Assembly: GCF_001543145.1 (NCBI RefSeq) | Contig: NZ_CP014160.1 | Location: forward strand, 1-64,000 | Direction of reading: 5' to 3' | Origin: Aerococcus sanguinicola | Lineage (GTDB): Bacteria; Bacillota; Bacilli; Lactobacillales; Aerococcaceae | DNA length: 64,000 nucleotides | In this document: piece after piece, positions 30,577-45,476 of the stretch | Position numbering within the stretch: position 1 is the first letter of the stretch | Layout: each line of letters starts with the position of its first letter | The notes under the pieces: generated by a model | What the model was told of the DNA's origin: nothing | The model's database searches: none | Seen by the model: the letters and a program-made list of their open reading frames with translations, nothing else | Program-made: the position numbers and the translations under genes

Positions 30577-31672
30577 GATCTACCAGCTACTCAACCAGAC
30601 CAAGATGAACTTATCGGACTATCCCGAGGAACACTTGTCCACCAAGCAAAAAGACCGCCTCTACGCCCAATTCCAGGCTTCTCATGGCCAAGAAAAGACC
30701 AAATCCTATCGACGTCCCCTAATCTTAGGCCTAGTACTTGCCATCGCCTTACTGACCCTCACCCCCTGGGGCCAACAAGCTTCCGCCTCCGTCAAGTCGC
30801 TCATCGACAGCACCCATTTCACCCTCTCTGCCAGCGCCGGCGATATGGGTGAAAAAACCTTCCCCGTCGGACAGACCATCCAGATGGGCGACCACCAAGT
30901 CAAGCTGGAAGATGCCCTTCTAGATGAGAATTCCGTGACCGCTTCCTTCCTGGTCGAATCGCCGGAATCCTTATCTCCCCAAGACTTCTATGATTTCGTC
31001 GGCATGGCTATCGCCGTTAACGGAAAAACGACCCGGATCAGTTCAGCAGCTGGCTCGGCTCGCTTATTGGATAACGGTATCTACCAAACGACTATGACCT
31101 ATAACTTCGATGACCCCCTCGAGCTTCAGGCCAATAACCAGATCTATCTGCAGATCTCCGGGTTAATGAAGAATGCCAAGGAAGTCATTTCCATGAACGA
31201 CGCCGCCTTTGACCTCAGCGGACGCCCCGAAGACTTGAACGGGGGCAGCCGCTATATTAACCCCGACAAGGACGCCTCGGCTAATCCAGACGGTGTCAAC
31301 ATCCAAGCTGTCAAACTCCACCCCCTAAAAACCCAAATCCAAGCCCAAATCCCTGAATCAGAAGCAGAAAACGCCATGATCGAAGCCGACCTCATCCTCC
31401 CCGATGGCCGCCGCTTGATCCTGACAGGTGCTTCTGAAATGAAAGCCTCAGCCACAGCTAGCCTGGTCGACTTCCAAGCCAACTTTGACTTCTCAAACGA
31501 TTCAAGAAGCCAGGTAACCTTTGAAGACCTCATTAAGCAAGACAAAATCCAGGTCCAACTCTTTAAGATCCCCCTCCCTGAGGAAAGTGGTCGGATAACA
31601 AGCGACCAGCGGACCGCTTTGGGTGAGCCGGTGACGGTTGAACTCGATGAAGGAAATCAAGAGGACAAATAG
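30563..31672 (+). CDS. DUF4179 anti-sigma factor
   Basis: 369 aa. A cytoplasmic N-terminus (about 1-50), one transmembrane helix (about 52-70, LILGLVLAIALLTLTPWG) and a large extracellular DUF4179-like part follow the pattern of membrane anti-sigma factors paired with ECF sigmas in Firmicutes. It overlaps the sigma gene by 14 nt. It should hold the sigma until an envelope signal releases it; the signal is not evident. Confidence 0.8.
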   Translation: MTKSKIYQLLNQTKMNLSDYPEEHLSTKQKDRLYAQFQASHGQEKTKSYRRPLILGLVLAIALLTLTPWGQQASASVKSLIDSTHFTLSASAGDMGEKTFPVGQTIQMGDHQVKLEDALLDENSVTASFLVESPESLSPQDFYDFVGMAIAVNGKTTRISSAAGSARLLDNGIYQTTMTYNFDDPLELQANNQIYLQISGLMKNAKEVISMNDAAFDLSGRPEDLNGGSRYINPDKDASANPDGVNIQAVKLHPLKTQIQAQIPESEAENAMIEADLILPDGRRLILTGASEMKASATASLVDFQANFDFSNDSRSQVTFEDLIKQDKIQVQLFKIPLPEESGRITSDQRTALGEPVTVELDEGNQEDK

Positions 31673-31826
31673 GCCAAAAATCTTCTTAACAAATGACCGA
31701 TATACTAGCCGGTCTAGCTCAATGTCCATCCGCAAAAAATGAAGCAGATACATTAAATCCATGCAAGCCTCATAGCCTTTTATCAGAAGCTCAGAGTGTC
31801 GCTATATAGTAACCCCTCATACAAAC

Positions 31827-31888
31827 AGCCAACCGAGATCCTCCCCTCTACACTTATTGAGGTAAAGGGATGTCGGTTGGCTTTTTTT
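31827..31888 (+). terminator. Terminator after the sigma/anti-sigma operon
   Basis: AGCCAACCGA and TCGGTTGGCT around a 36-nt loop, then TTTTTTT. Confidence 0.85.
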
Positions 31889-32032
31889 GATAATTTTTCA
31901 AAATCATTGGCTGATATATCTGGGGAAATAATTTTATGACTCCTATCACCTCCAATTAATGTTTATTTGTTCGTTTATATGATATATTACAACTTTATTC
32001 AAACACATTAGAACATTATTATTGTTTATTTG

Positions 32033-32061
32033 TTGACTTAAGCGTTTTCATGTATTAGATT
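32033..32061 (+). promoter_or_regulatory. Promoter with embedded cre site for the GH101 gene
   Basis: TTGACT, 17 nt, TAGATT. The spacer holds CTTAAGCGTTTTCA (32037-32050), which matches the CcpA cre consensus at 12 of 14 positions, so glucose should repress the gene. GTTTATTTGTT occurs twice upstream (about 31963 and 32024) and may bind another regulator. Confidence 0.65.
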
Positions 32062-32095
32062 GGAACTATCATATCATTTAACGTTTGTTATTTAA

Positions 32096-37114
<5,019 letters not shown>

Positions 37115-37146
37115 TTTTATTCGCTAATAACAGCTAAAACAATAAC

Positions 37147-37190
37147 CCAACAGCTTCACAGATTTCTCTGCTAAAGCTGTTGGTTTTTTT
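37147..37190 (+). terminator. Terminator of the GH101 gene
   Basis: CCAACAGCTT and AAGCTGTTGG with TTTTTTT. A close relative follows the other LPQTG gene at 52652. Confidence 0.85.
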
Positions 37191-37264
37191 GGGTTTTTGA
37201 ATTGTCAATTTAAGCTAGAATTTTCCCCAAACTAAATCACTGATTTTTGGCCTTGCCAATCCAT

Positions 37265-37334
37265 TAACTTTCGACCTTCAGGGTGTCAAGGAGGAAAGCG
37301 AAGCGGTCCTTGATACCCTGAAGGTTGAAAGTTA
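37265..37334. repeat. Long palindrome beside the IS30 relic
   Basis: Arms 37265-37291 and 37307-37334 (TAACTTTC.ACCTTCAGGGT... and its inverse) pair over about 26 bp with two mismatches around a 15-nt loop containing GGAAAGCGAAGCGG. It has no T run on either side and lies 8 nt from the IS30 coding end. Confidence 0.7.
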
Positions 37335-37341
37335 GACTGTC

Positions 37342-38364
37342 TCAAGGCACAAAATCATCTAAGTATCCCTCTTTGTCACAGTGCTCTAAAAAGACTTCAA
37401 TGGGTGTGCAATAATCTAGAGATTTTCTTGGAATGGTATTTCGAAAATGAGCCACTTGACTTAATTCTTCTTGTGACACATTTGTGAAATCTATCCCTTT
37501 CGTGAGACCATCCCTTCTGAGTAAACCGTTTGAATTCTCATTCAGGCCGCGTTGTGAAGGACAGCCAGGATCAGCGAAATAGATGTTGATATCATTGATA
37601 TTTGAAATGTCTTTCCAATCTGAAAATTCTTTTCCGCAGTCAAAAGTGATTGATTTAAACATATGACGAGGCAAAGCTTTCAGCCAATCATTCATCGCAA
37701 CCCTAACATCACAGGCTTTCCGGCTTAAAATTTTGATAGGGATAATCAATTTACTGATCCGCTCAGCTAAAGTTAAAACAGCACTTTTATGGTCTTTACC
37801 AACAATAGTATCGCCTTCTAAATGTCCGAATTCCTCGTCATAATGAGGATTCTCTTTTTCACGATCTTCAATTGTTCGTCTAAAATTTTGACGTCCTCGG
37901 GTTTCTTTATGGCCATTTGGCCGTCTCTTGCCCTTCATAGCTAATGTTGAAGCATCGAAGTAATCTTCTGTTTGAAAATGGCGATACAATGTGCGTGCGG
38001 TACAAGCTAAATCAATTTCATTTCGACCGATAATAACATCCGGAGACCATCCCAAACTAACTTTGCTTTAGACATACTCAATCTGTTCAGAAGTAAAACG
38101 TGTCTTTTTAGCACCACAGCGAGACTTATTCGCTTTGTATCGGTCATAGTAATTTTGGATCGTATGCCCATCCTTGATAAAATTGATCACATTGTAGATC
38201 GTCTGACCTGAACGATTCAATTTCTTAGCGATATCCATTGTTTTAGTGCCACTTTCATAATAACTTTCTATCCAAATTAACTCTTTCATGGTAAGATATT
38301 TGTAAGCTATTTGTGTGAACTCCTTCCTTAACATGGGGATGTTTAAGTTTAGGATACAACGCAA
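37342..38364 (-). pseudogene. IS30-family transposase, interrupted by one stop codon
   Basis: The HTH N-terminus (MRCILNLNIP..., MTMKELIWIESYYESGTKTM, IAKKLNRSGQTIYNVI) and the DDE C-terminus (GHLEGDTIVG, ITFDCGKEF, FADPGCPSQRGLNENSNGLL) are in the same frame. A TAA at 38068-38070 splits them where relatives have Lys (YVKxKLxLGWSPDV). The C-terminal Glu of the DDE motif is present. One point mutation is enough to explain it. Clear terminal repeats were not found. Confidence 0.85.
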
Positions 38365-38454
38365 GTGGCCCTTTTTATTTTTCTAGCTTAATTTTACTAT
38401 CCAAGGCTAATAATATTAGCATTTATTTAAGAACTATCCTATAATATAAATAGG

Positions 38455-38520
38455 GATATCACATATCTACTTTTAATTTTTCGTCCTTGTCTTTTTAAAA
38501 GTAGATTGTGATATCTTTTT
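38455..38520 (+). terminator. Strong plus-strand hairpin with T run
   Basis: GATATCACATATCTACTTTTAA and TTAAAAGTAGATTGTGATATC pair over about 21 bp with one bulge, and TTTTTT follows on the plus strand. No plus-strand gene ends here; a TATAAT lies about 15 nt upstream, so the whole unit could be a short RNA. Otherwise it is a terminator relic. Confidence 0.5.
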
Positions 38521-38525
38521 TAATA

Positions 38526-38565
38526 AAAAGTGTTGGTAAACCTCTGGGAGTTCATCAACACTTTT
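38526..38565 (-). terminator. arcR terminator
   Basis: AAAAGTGTTG and CAACACTTTT; the minus strand continues with TTTTTATT. Confidence 0.8.
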
Positions 38566-38608
38566 AAATTAAAATCTATTGTTTTATTTTATAATTATAA
38601 ATGATAAT

Positions 38609-39307
38609 CTACCACAACAATTCATTGAAATAATCTAGATCCAAATATATAATTTCTTGACGTGTAAATTCGATAAGACCTTCTTCAGTTAAAGCTTTAA
38701 CAACTCGACCAGCTGTTTCACGCGTTGTACCAGAAACGGTTGCTAGTTCACCAATAGTCAATGGATAATTAATAACAATTCTTTCCCCCATGCGATGCCC
38801 CAAATCATACATCCAAATTGCTAAGGTTTGAATAACTCTTTGCTTAGCACTCGAAATAGTGGTCATTTGAATACGCCGCTCAGTAAAAACAAGAACTTCA
38901 GCAATCATCTGATACATATAAATCATTTGTTCGTTATTTGCCATTGTGATTTTTTCTAATAAATCCCGAGGTATCATAAGTAATATAATTTCAGTGGCAG
39001 CAAATCCTGTATAATTATTCATATTATCAGGATTAAGAAACTCACCATAAGGTAAGAATGAATGTCCAGTGACATAATCAATGTATTGGAAATCACCTGT
39101 CTCATCTGTTTTCTCCAAACGAATTAAACCTTTTAGAAGATAATAACAATAATTTTTGTAATCTTCTTGGAAAAACAGAACCTGTCCTTTTCCAAATTGA
39201 TGAATAGTAGAACGGCTTTTAATTTCCATCATTTCTTCCTCTGTAAAACGAGAGAAAAATTCTTCGTCAGATAAATTTTCCATATAATATTCAAAATCTC
39301 GGTTCAC
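38609..39307 (-). CDS. arcR: Crp/Fnr-family regulator of the ADI pathway (ArcR-type)
   Basis: 232 aa. Cyclic-nucleotide-like sensor N-terminus (IHQFGKGQVLFFQEDYKNYC) and C-terminal winged helix (TIGELATVSGTTRETAGRVV). No Fe-S cysteine cluster is apparent. In streptococci and enterococci such proteins activate arcABC. It is last in the cluster; its likely target is the TGTG-N8-CACA site upstream of arcA. Confidence 0.85.
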   Translation of the reverse strand: MNRDFEYYMENLSDEEFFSRFTEEEMMEIKSRSTIHQFGKGQVLFFQEDYKNYCYYLLKGLIRLEKTDETGDFQYIDYVTGHSFLPYGEFLNPDNMNNYTGFAATEIILLMIPRDLLEKITMANNEQMIYMYQMIAEVLVFTERRIQMTTISSAKQRVIQTLAIWMYDLGHRMGERIVINYPLTIGELATVSGTTRETAGRVVKALTEEGLIEFTRQEIIYLDLDYFNELLW

Positions 39308-39481
39308 AATTATGCCACTCCCTCATTGTCTTCTGTAAAACTATTTTTTCTGTGATTATGTAATCTTATTCACATATCTGACATGTAAACTACCAGGGCT
39401 TGAAATATTTTATAGTATAAGTCTATATTATCACATGAGAAATGAATATTCACGTTAAAAGCAAGACAATCTATAATAGAC

Positions 39482-39522
39482 AAAAAGCCTCTCAGGACCA
39501 TGTCTAGTCCAATTGAGAGGCT
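39482..39522 (-). terminator. argS terminator
   Basis: AGCCTCTCA and TGAGAGGCT; the minus strand continues with TTTTTG. Confidence 0.8.
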
Positions 39523-39541
39523 GAGAAAAGGATAAAGAATT

Positions 39542-41236
39542 CTACATTTTATTAGGTGCTGCAATACCGAGTAAACTTAAGCCATCTTTTAAGACAATAG
39601 CTACTGCAGAAATCAAAGCTATTCTTGCTTCTAATTGCTCATCATCCTCTAAAATACGTGTGTTTCCGTAATACTTATTGAATGCTTGGGCTAAAGAAAT
39701 TAAATATTTTGATACGACAGAAGGCTCATATTGCTTGGCTGCTCGAATGACTACCTTTGGATATTGTTCAAGTAATTTTACAATTTGCCAACTATAATCA
39801 TCAGTAACAACATTATTAACGTTAGCTTCTACTTCTTTCCCATATTTTTCTAGAATGGTTTGAATGCGTGCGTGAGCATATTGGACATAAGGACCAGTTT
39901 CACCCTCAAATTGAACAACTTCTTGTAAATTAAAATCAAAGTTATGTAATCGTTCATTCTTTAAATCATGGAAGATAACAGCCCCAGGACCAACTTGTGC
40001 AGCTACTTCATCTTTGTTAGGAAGATCCGGATTTTTTGTTTCGATTTGTTCATACGCTAATTTAGTCGCTTCGTTTAAAACATCTTCAAGTAAAACAATT
40101 TTACCTTTACGAGTCGATAACTTCTTTCCGTTTAAGGTAATTAATCCGAATGGAATATGGTGCATGTCATCTGCCCAATCCCTACCTAAACGTTTTAAAA
40201 CAGCTTTTAATTGGTTAAAGTGATTTGTCTGTTCATTACCTACAATATAGAGACTCTCAACAAAGTCAAAGGTAGCTTTACGATAATAAGCAGTTGCTAA
40301 ATCTCTAGTAAGATAAAGGGTTGCTCCATCAGACTTCTGGATAAGTGCTGGTGGTAAGTCTTCCTCATCTAAGCGAACAATAACAGCTCCCTGTTCAACT
40401 TCGCTGATTCCTTTATCTTCCAATTCATCGATAATGGGCTGCATTTTATCATTATAAAAGGATTCTCCAGTATAATAATCAAAATGAACATTTAAAAGAT
40501 CATAGACTTTTTGGAATGCTTTAATTGATTCATCTTTAAACCAATTCCATAAAGCCACAACATCTTCATCACCATCCTCTAGTGCTTTAAAGGCAGCACG
40601 CCCTTCTTCATCTAACGCTGGATCTTCTTCAGCGCGTTCATGAAATTCAACATAGAGTTTAACAAGTTCATTAACTGGATCTTTGCGAACTGTCTCTTCA
40701 TCTCCCCATTTACGATAAGCTACAATCAGCTTACCAAATTGAGTTCCCCAGTCCCCTAAGTGATTAATGCGAATAACATTATAATTTAGCTTTTCTAAAA
40801 TAAATGAAAGCGCATTACCAATGACTGTTGAACGTAAATGTCCCATTGACATTGGTTTTGCAATGTTAGGTGATGACATATCGATAGTGATATTACCTTG
40901 CTTCCCAATATCCGTTTTGCCGTAATCACTGCCTTGTTCGAGTACATTTGAAATTACATGTTTAGTAACGAACTCACGGTTTGATTTAAAATTAATATAA
41001 GGTCCAATTGCCGTAATTTCTGAAAAACCTTCTGGATTTCCTAGCTTTTCTGTTATTTCCTCTGCAATTTTTTGTGGGGCTTGTCTATAAGTTTTCGCTA
41101 ATTGAAAAGTTGGAAAGGCAAGATCACCAAATTCTTGGTTAGCAGGTACTTCAATTAGTCCCATGATTTCATCTTTGTTTAAATGTTCTCCGACAATTGG
41201 GTAGAGTAAATCAACAATTTTCTGTTTTTCATCCAT
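39542..41236 (-). CDS. argS: Arginyl-tRNA synthetase
   Basis: 564 aa from ATG 41236 (TTGGAGGTTATA upstream). Class I synthetase with SPNIAKPMSMGHLRSTVIGN (HIGH-type) and LSTRKGKIVLL in place of KMSKS, normal for ArgRS. The C-terminal anticodon-binding domain is complete. Placed within the ADI cluster, behind a T-box that would raise expression when tRNA-Arg is uncharged. It may be a second, ADI-linked copy; this window cannot tell. Confidence 0.93.
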   Translation of the reverse strand: MDEKQKIVDLLYPIVGEHLNKDEIMGLIEVPANQEFGDLAFPTFQLAKTYRQAPQKIAEEITEKLGNPEGFSEITAIGPYINFKSNREFVTKHVISNVLEQGSDYGKTDIGKQGNITIDMSSPNIAKPMSMGHLRSTVIGNALSFILEKLNYNVIRINHLGDWGTQFGKLIVAYRKWGDEETVRKDPVNELVKLYVEFHERAEEDPALDEEGRAAFKALEDGDEDVVALWNWFKDESIKAFQKVYDLLNVHFDYYTGESFYNDKMQPIIDELEDKGISEVEQGAVIVRLDEEDLPPALIQKSDGATLYLTRDLATAYYRKATFDFVESLYIVGNEQTNHFNQLKAVLKRLGRDWADDMHHIPFGLITLNGKKLSTRKGKIVLLEDVLNEATKLAYEQIETKNPDLPNKDEVAAQVGPGAVIFHDLKNERLHNFDFNLQEVVQFEGETGPYVQYAHARIQTILEKYGKEVEANVNNVVTDDYSWQIVKLLEQYPKVVIRAAKQYEPSVVSKYLISLAQAFNKYYGNTRILEDDEQLEARIALISAVAIVLKDGLSLLGIAAPNKM

Positions 41237-41254
41237 AATTATAACCTCCAATTT

Positions 41255-41500
41255 TAAAAAAAGACACCCCTAGGAGAAATCCTAGAGGTGTCTTTCATAT
41301 ACACGGTACCACTCTATTTCAGATAATAAAATTATCCCTTTAATCAATTTTAACGGATTGAAACCGGATAAAGCTATAATTGCTTTCACTTTATCAAAAA
41401 TCAAGTGCGTTTCAATAAGTATAGAATTTTGGCTCTCATCATCCCAAATCGCTGTACTTCATCCACTTATCTACTCTCTTGATATAATTTTACTATATCA
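41255..41500 (-). ncRNA. T-box riboswitch upstream of argS
   Basis: The minus strand has the T-box AGAGTGGTACCG (41304-41315) followed by a terminator (AAGACACC...GGTGTCTT, 41261-41294, then TTTTTTT). Upstream is a Stem I-like fold with GATGATGAGAGCC and a candidate specifier CGC (Arg) at 41407-41409 in GAAACGCACTT. Uncharged tRNA-Arg would open the terminator and allow argS expression. CGC matches the tRNA-Arg(ACG) gene at 48268, whose A34 would be inosine. Confidence 0.88.
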
Positions 41501-41548
41501 TAGTTATAAACTACACTATCACAACTCATAAAATATTACAAGTTTTTT

Positions 41549-42487
41549 TTAATTTTTAATTGTTGTGCCTGCGCCAGACCGAATCAATTCTTCTAAGTTT
41601 TCTAAAGATGTAATCACCGATTTACGATTTTCATGACCATCGACAAAAGCAATTGTAGCTTCAATCTTTGGCAACATAGAACCTGGGGCAAATTGATCCT
41701 CTTTGATATAATCTTGTAATTGACTGACTCTTACTTCTTCTAATTTTTCTTGATTTTCTTTATTATAATTAATGTAAACATAATCTACACCAGTTAATAC
41801 AATAAATAAATCAGCATCAATTTCGTGAGCTAACTGTTGGGAAGCAAAGTCTTTATCAATTACTGCTTCGACCCCATCTAGCCCATTATCTGTTTCAACA
41901 ACTGGAATTCCTCCACCACCAGCTGCAACAACCACTTGTCCTGCTTCAATTAAACTTTTGATACTTTCAATTTCATTAATGCGGACAGGTTTAGGTGATG
42001 CAACAACCTTACGCCATCCACGGCCAGCATCTTCCTTGAATGTGGCATCTGTTTTTTCCATTTCAGCTTTTGCCTCTTCTTCAGTATAGAAAGGCCCAAT
42101 TGGCTTAGATGGATCCTTAAATGCGTCATCTTCTTTATCAACAACCACTTGAGTTACTACTGAAGCTACCGACTTATCAATATTATTTTTTTCTAGCTCA
42201 TTTTGTAAGGCGTTTTGTAACCAATAACCAATGCTCCCTTCAGTCATAGCTACTAAACTATCTAAAGGAAAAGCTGGATTTTCAGGAGAATCACTTTCAA
42301 TATGTTGTAAGAGTAAATTTCCAACTTGTGGGCCATTCCCATGAGTAATTATTAGTTCATCACCATTTGCAATTAGTTGAACTAGGTATTTAGCAGTTTG
42401 TTCTAATGCACTTTTTTGAGCTTCTGCGCTTGGATCATCTGATAAAATAGCATTACCACCTAGAGCAACAACAACTTTTCTTGACAT
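41549..42487 (-). CDS. arcC: Carbamate kinase
   Basis: 312 aa. Makes ATP from carbamoyl phosphate, the energy-yielding step of the ADI pathway. [27 protein letters not shown] and [11 protein letters not shown] are family motifs. Fourteen bases upstream of it ends the dipeptidase gene in the same operon. Confidence 0.95.
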   Translation of the reverse strand: MSRKVVVALGGNAILSDDPSAEAQKSALEQTAKYLVQLIANGDELIITHGNGPQVGNLLLQHIESDSPENPAFPLDSLVAMTEGSIGYWLQNALQNELEKNNIDKSVASVVTQVVVDKEDDAFKDPSKPIGPFYTEEEAKAEMEKTDATFKEDAGRGWRKVVASPKPVRINEIESIKSLIEAGQVVVAAGGGGIPVVETDNGLDGVEAVIDKDFASQQLAHEIDADLFIVLTGVDYVYINYNKENQEKLEEVRVSQLQDYIKEDQFAPGSMLPKIEATIAFVDGHENRKSVITSLENLEELIRSGAGTTIKN

Positions 42488-42505
42488 ATTTCTTCCTTTC
42501 TAGAC

Positions 42506-43837
42506 TTAGTCGACTGCTAATGCACGAATTGCTTGTGCATAGATTTCCATTGCATCATAAAAATTCTTTAATGGCATCGCTTCATTGATTTGATGTTCTG
42601 TCATCGGCACATCTGGTAGACAGGCTCCATAAGCCACACAGTTTGGCATGGTACGGGCAAAAGTTGCCCCTCCAGAACTAAGTGGTTTTGAGTTATCACC
42701 AGTTAGATTACGATAGACAGTTAAGAGAGTTTGAACCAGTTCACTATCTTCTGGAACATAGAGTGATGCAAGGTAGTCAAATTCCTCATAACGAAGATTA
42801 TATTCTTGCGCTACTTCTTCAAGTCTCGTTACTAATTCCTCTTTATTAGCTGTAACAGGTATACGCATATCGATACCTAATTTTGATTGATTGGCATCAA
42901 TTTTTAATTGAGCTAAATTGCAAGTGAGTCCCCCACTCATCTCATCTTCAATTTGACCAAACAGATCTTCACCTGTCGCTTTACTAAAATATTTACTGAT
43001 AAATTCAAGCATTGGATGTTGATAGCTTTTATTTAATGCTTGGGCTAATTGAACTAACGCATTGACACCTTTCGGAGCATCTTTAGCATGAATGGACTCT
43101 CCAATTACAGTCACTTCATCTCCATCGTCTTTATAATCAAATTTCAGTTGATCAAGTGATTCTTTTAGAGTTTCTGAATACTGACCTTGATATTTTGCTT
43201 GATCAGGTACGACATTCAAGGCGTGCTGCACATCAAGAGTTAAATCTTCACTACCAGGGCCATATAGATAAAGCTGTAGCAAACCTTTTTCAGCAAAAGT
43301 TAGTGGAAAAGCAGAGTCCGGAGCAAAACCATAGTCTGCTTGTTCTTCATTTGCGTTATAACGTTCCATACAGCGCCATAGAGTTTCCTCGTCTGCCCCG
43401 AAGATAAATCTAACACGTTTATTCAAATGATAACCGTGATCTAACAGAGACTTAAGTCCGTAAAGAGCAGCTATACTTGGTCCCTTATCATCTTGGCTTC
43501 CTCTCCCGTATAATTTTCCATCAGCAAGATTTAGCTCAAAAGGTGGAAAGCGCCAAGCTGTTTCATCACCAGTAGGAACAACGTCTAAATGGCATAGTAT
43601 CGCTAAAAGTTCATCTCCAGAACCTATTTCAGCATAAGCATAGTAACCTTTTTCATCAATATGCGTTGTCATACCGAGTGATTGACAAGTCTCCATCGCT
43701 ACTTCTAAGGCATGTTGAATATTATCTCCAAATGGTGTATGTACAGCTTTTTCATCCAGGACAGACGGAATGCTAATCCACTGATCTAAACTTCTTAACG
43801 CTTCTTTTTGAACATTAGCTGTTAATTCGTATTCCAT
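42506..43837 (-). CDS. M20 family dipeptidase (PepV-like)
   Basis: 443 aa. Metal-binding residues lie in LAILCHLDVVPTG, YGRGSQDDKGPS, FIFGADEETLW and near the C-terminus. Such enzymes lie inside ADI clusters of many lactic acid bacteria and probably free arginine from peptides for the pathway. It is often called arcT-like or Sapep; I leave the symbol open. In the operon between arcD and arcC. Confidence 0.85.
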   Translation of the reverse strand: MEYELTANVQKEALRSLDQWISIPSVLDEKAVHTPFGDNIQHALEVAMETCQSLGMTTHIDEKGYYAYAEIGSGDELLAILCHLDVVPTGDETAWRFPPFELNLADGKLYGRGSQDDKGPSIAALYGLKSLLDHGYHLNKRVRFIFGADEETLWRCMERYNANEEQADYGFAPDSAFPLTFAEKGLLQLYLYGPGSEDLTLDVQHALNVVPDQAKYQGQYSETLKESLDQLKFDYKDDGDEVTVIGESIHAKDAPKGVNALVQLAQALNKSYQHPMLEFISKYFSKATGEDLFGQIEDEMSGGLTCNLAQLKIDANQSKLGIDMRIPVTANKEELVTRLEEVAQEYNLRYEEFDYLASLYVPEDSELVQTLLTVYRNLTGDNSKPLSSGGATFARTMPNCVAYGACLPDVPMTEHQINEAMPLKNFYDAMEIYAQAIRALAVD

Positions 43838-43858
43838 ACGATCTCTTCCCTTCTATCT

Positions 43859-45361
43859 TTAGATCACTGCAAAGAGTACTAAAATAATAAGTGAAGCTGC
43901 TGCAAGCATTAAGATTAATTTCCACATAAATTTCCACCATGTCGTAATTTCAATCCCTGCAATAGCTAAAGCTGCCATTACAACGCCTGAAGTTGGTGTT
44001 ATTAAGTTAACAATCCCTGCAGCTGATTGATAAGCAGTAATTACTAAACTTTGAGCAACACCTGCAAAGTCACCTAAAGGCGCCATAATCCCAACGGTTG
44101 CTGCTGCCAACCCAGAAGTTGAAGGGATTAAGAATGACATTGGTAAATAGAAAAGATAAGTGAGAATAATAAAGAATCCTGAAGATAAGTTTGATAGAGC
44201 CATTTCACCCCAGTGAAGAACAGTAGCAGTGATTTGACCGTCATTCATGATGACTTGAATACCACGAGCTACAGCACAAATTAAGGCAACGCTCAATAAG
44301 TCTTTCGCTCCATCGATGAAATTATTCACAAAATCTTCTTCGCCCATACCATATACAAAAGCAATAACGATCCCCATTAAGAAGAACAATACGGTAATCT
44401 CTCCTAGATACCATTCACCAAATGGGATGACACTCTGTCCTACTAAGGATCCAAGGATTGGAATACTATTGATCCAATTGTGAATGTCTTGGAAGATGGT
44501 GATACCAAATTCGCTCCAAGGAATTAAAGAGATCACCATGATTAAGAAAGTGAACAGGAATAATCCTAAAACAGAACGTTGTTTTGGTGTAATTTCATCA
44601 ATATCATCTTTAATTTTAAATTTTTCTTTATCTGACTCATACTGATCAGCTATTAAAGAATTACTTGGATCTTTTTGAACCTTCTTTGCATAACGCGTGA
44701 CATAACTTGCAGCAATGATATACATTACGACCAGCATGATGACCCGAGGAACAATACCATCTCCCAAACCAATACCAGCCATTGAAGATGCAATACCAGT
44801 TGCAAATGGGTTCACTGTAGAGGCTAGACATCCAACACCTGACCCTACAAGTACTACTGCAATCCCAACCATGGCATCAAAACCAACTGCCACCATCATT
44901 GGAATTAGTAAGGCATAAAATGGTACAGTTTCTTCAGACATTCCATAGGTACTTCCCCCTAAGGCAAAAATACCCATTAAAATCCAAATTAAACGAGTCA
45001 TATTATCCTTGTTGGCTCGAATTGCTGCGCCAATCCCGGCATCAATTGCTCCCGTGACAGTTACGACTTGTAAGAATCCCCCTAAAACTAAGATGAATAA
45101 GGAAATTTGAATAGCACCTTCAGTTAACTCATTACCTGTTAACCCAGCAAATGGAGCAGCTAAGACATCCCAAATCCCTTGGGGGTTACTTTCAATCGTT
45201 TGATAAGTCCCAGAGATAAAGTCACCTGCTTCAGTGACATCATATTGTCCTGCTGGAATAATCCATGTAAATATAGCAATAACTATTGTGATTAAGAATA
45301 AAATCGTAAAAGATGTTGGCATCTTAAAAGATTTTTTCTTTTTTTGACCTGCCTCGTCCAT
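43859..45361 (-). CDS. arcD: YfcC-family arginine/ornithine antiporter (ArcD-type)
   Basis: 500 aa from ATG 45361 (GGAG at 9 nt; ATG 45370 is too close). About 12 membrane helices; FTWIIPAGQYDVTEAGDFIS and GGSTYGMSEETVPFYALLIP are typical YfcC/ArcD-like (C4-dicarboxylate anaerobic carrier superfamily) motifs. The operon position between arcB and arcC supports arginine import in exchange for ornithine. Substrate is inferred from context. Confidence 0.82.
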   Translation of the reverse strand: MDEAGQKKKKSFKMPTSFTILFLITIVIAIFTWIIPAGQYDVTEAGDFISGTYQTIESNPQGIWDVLAAPFAGLTGNELTEGAIQISLFILVLGGFLQVVTVTGAIDAGIGAAIRANKDNMTRLIWILMGIFALGGSTYGMSEETVPFYALLIPMMVAVGFDAMVGIAVVLVGSGVGCLASTVNPFATGIASSMAGIGLGDGIVPRVIMLVVMYIIAASYVTRYAKKVQKDPSNSLIADQYESDKEKFKIKDDIDEITPKQRSVLGLFLFTFLIMVISLIPWSEFGITIFQDIHNWINSIPILGSLVGQSVIPFGEWYLGEITVLFFLMGIVIAFVYGMGEEDFVNNFIDGAKDLLSVALICAVARGIQVIMNDGQITATVLHWGEMALSNLSSGFFIILTYLFYLPMSFLIPSTSGLAAATVGIMAPLGDFAGVAQSLVITAYQSAAGIVNLITPTSGVVMAALAIAGIEITTWWKFMWKLILMLAAASLIILVLFAVI

Positions 45362-45395
45362 GTCTCTCATCTCCTTTTCTAAATTTATAATAAAA

Positions 45396-45432
45396 GGTCA
45401 GGATAAGAAGGCCGATGCCTCTCATCCTGACC
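45396..45432 (-). terminator. Intercistronic hairpin between arcB and arcD
   Basis: GGTCAGGAT and ATCCTGACC with a short TTTT on the minus strand. A leaky terminator or an RNA-processing stem would lower arcD relative to arcA and arcB. Confidence 0.6.
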
Positions 45433-45476
45433 CTCATTTTGTTCATTATTGAGTCAAAATACTAACCCTCTGTTTC

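Noticed and set aside
31502..31762. 86-aa minus-strand ORF at the end of the DUF4179 gene
   Set aside because: Mostly antisense to the anti-sigma gene and no start signal.
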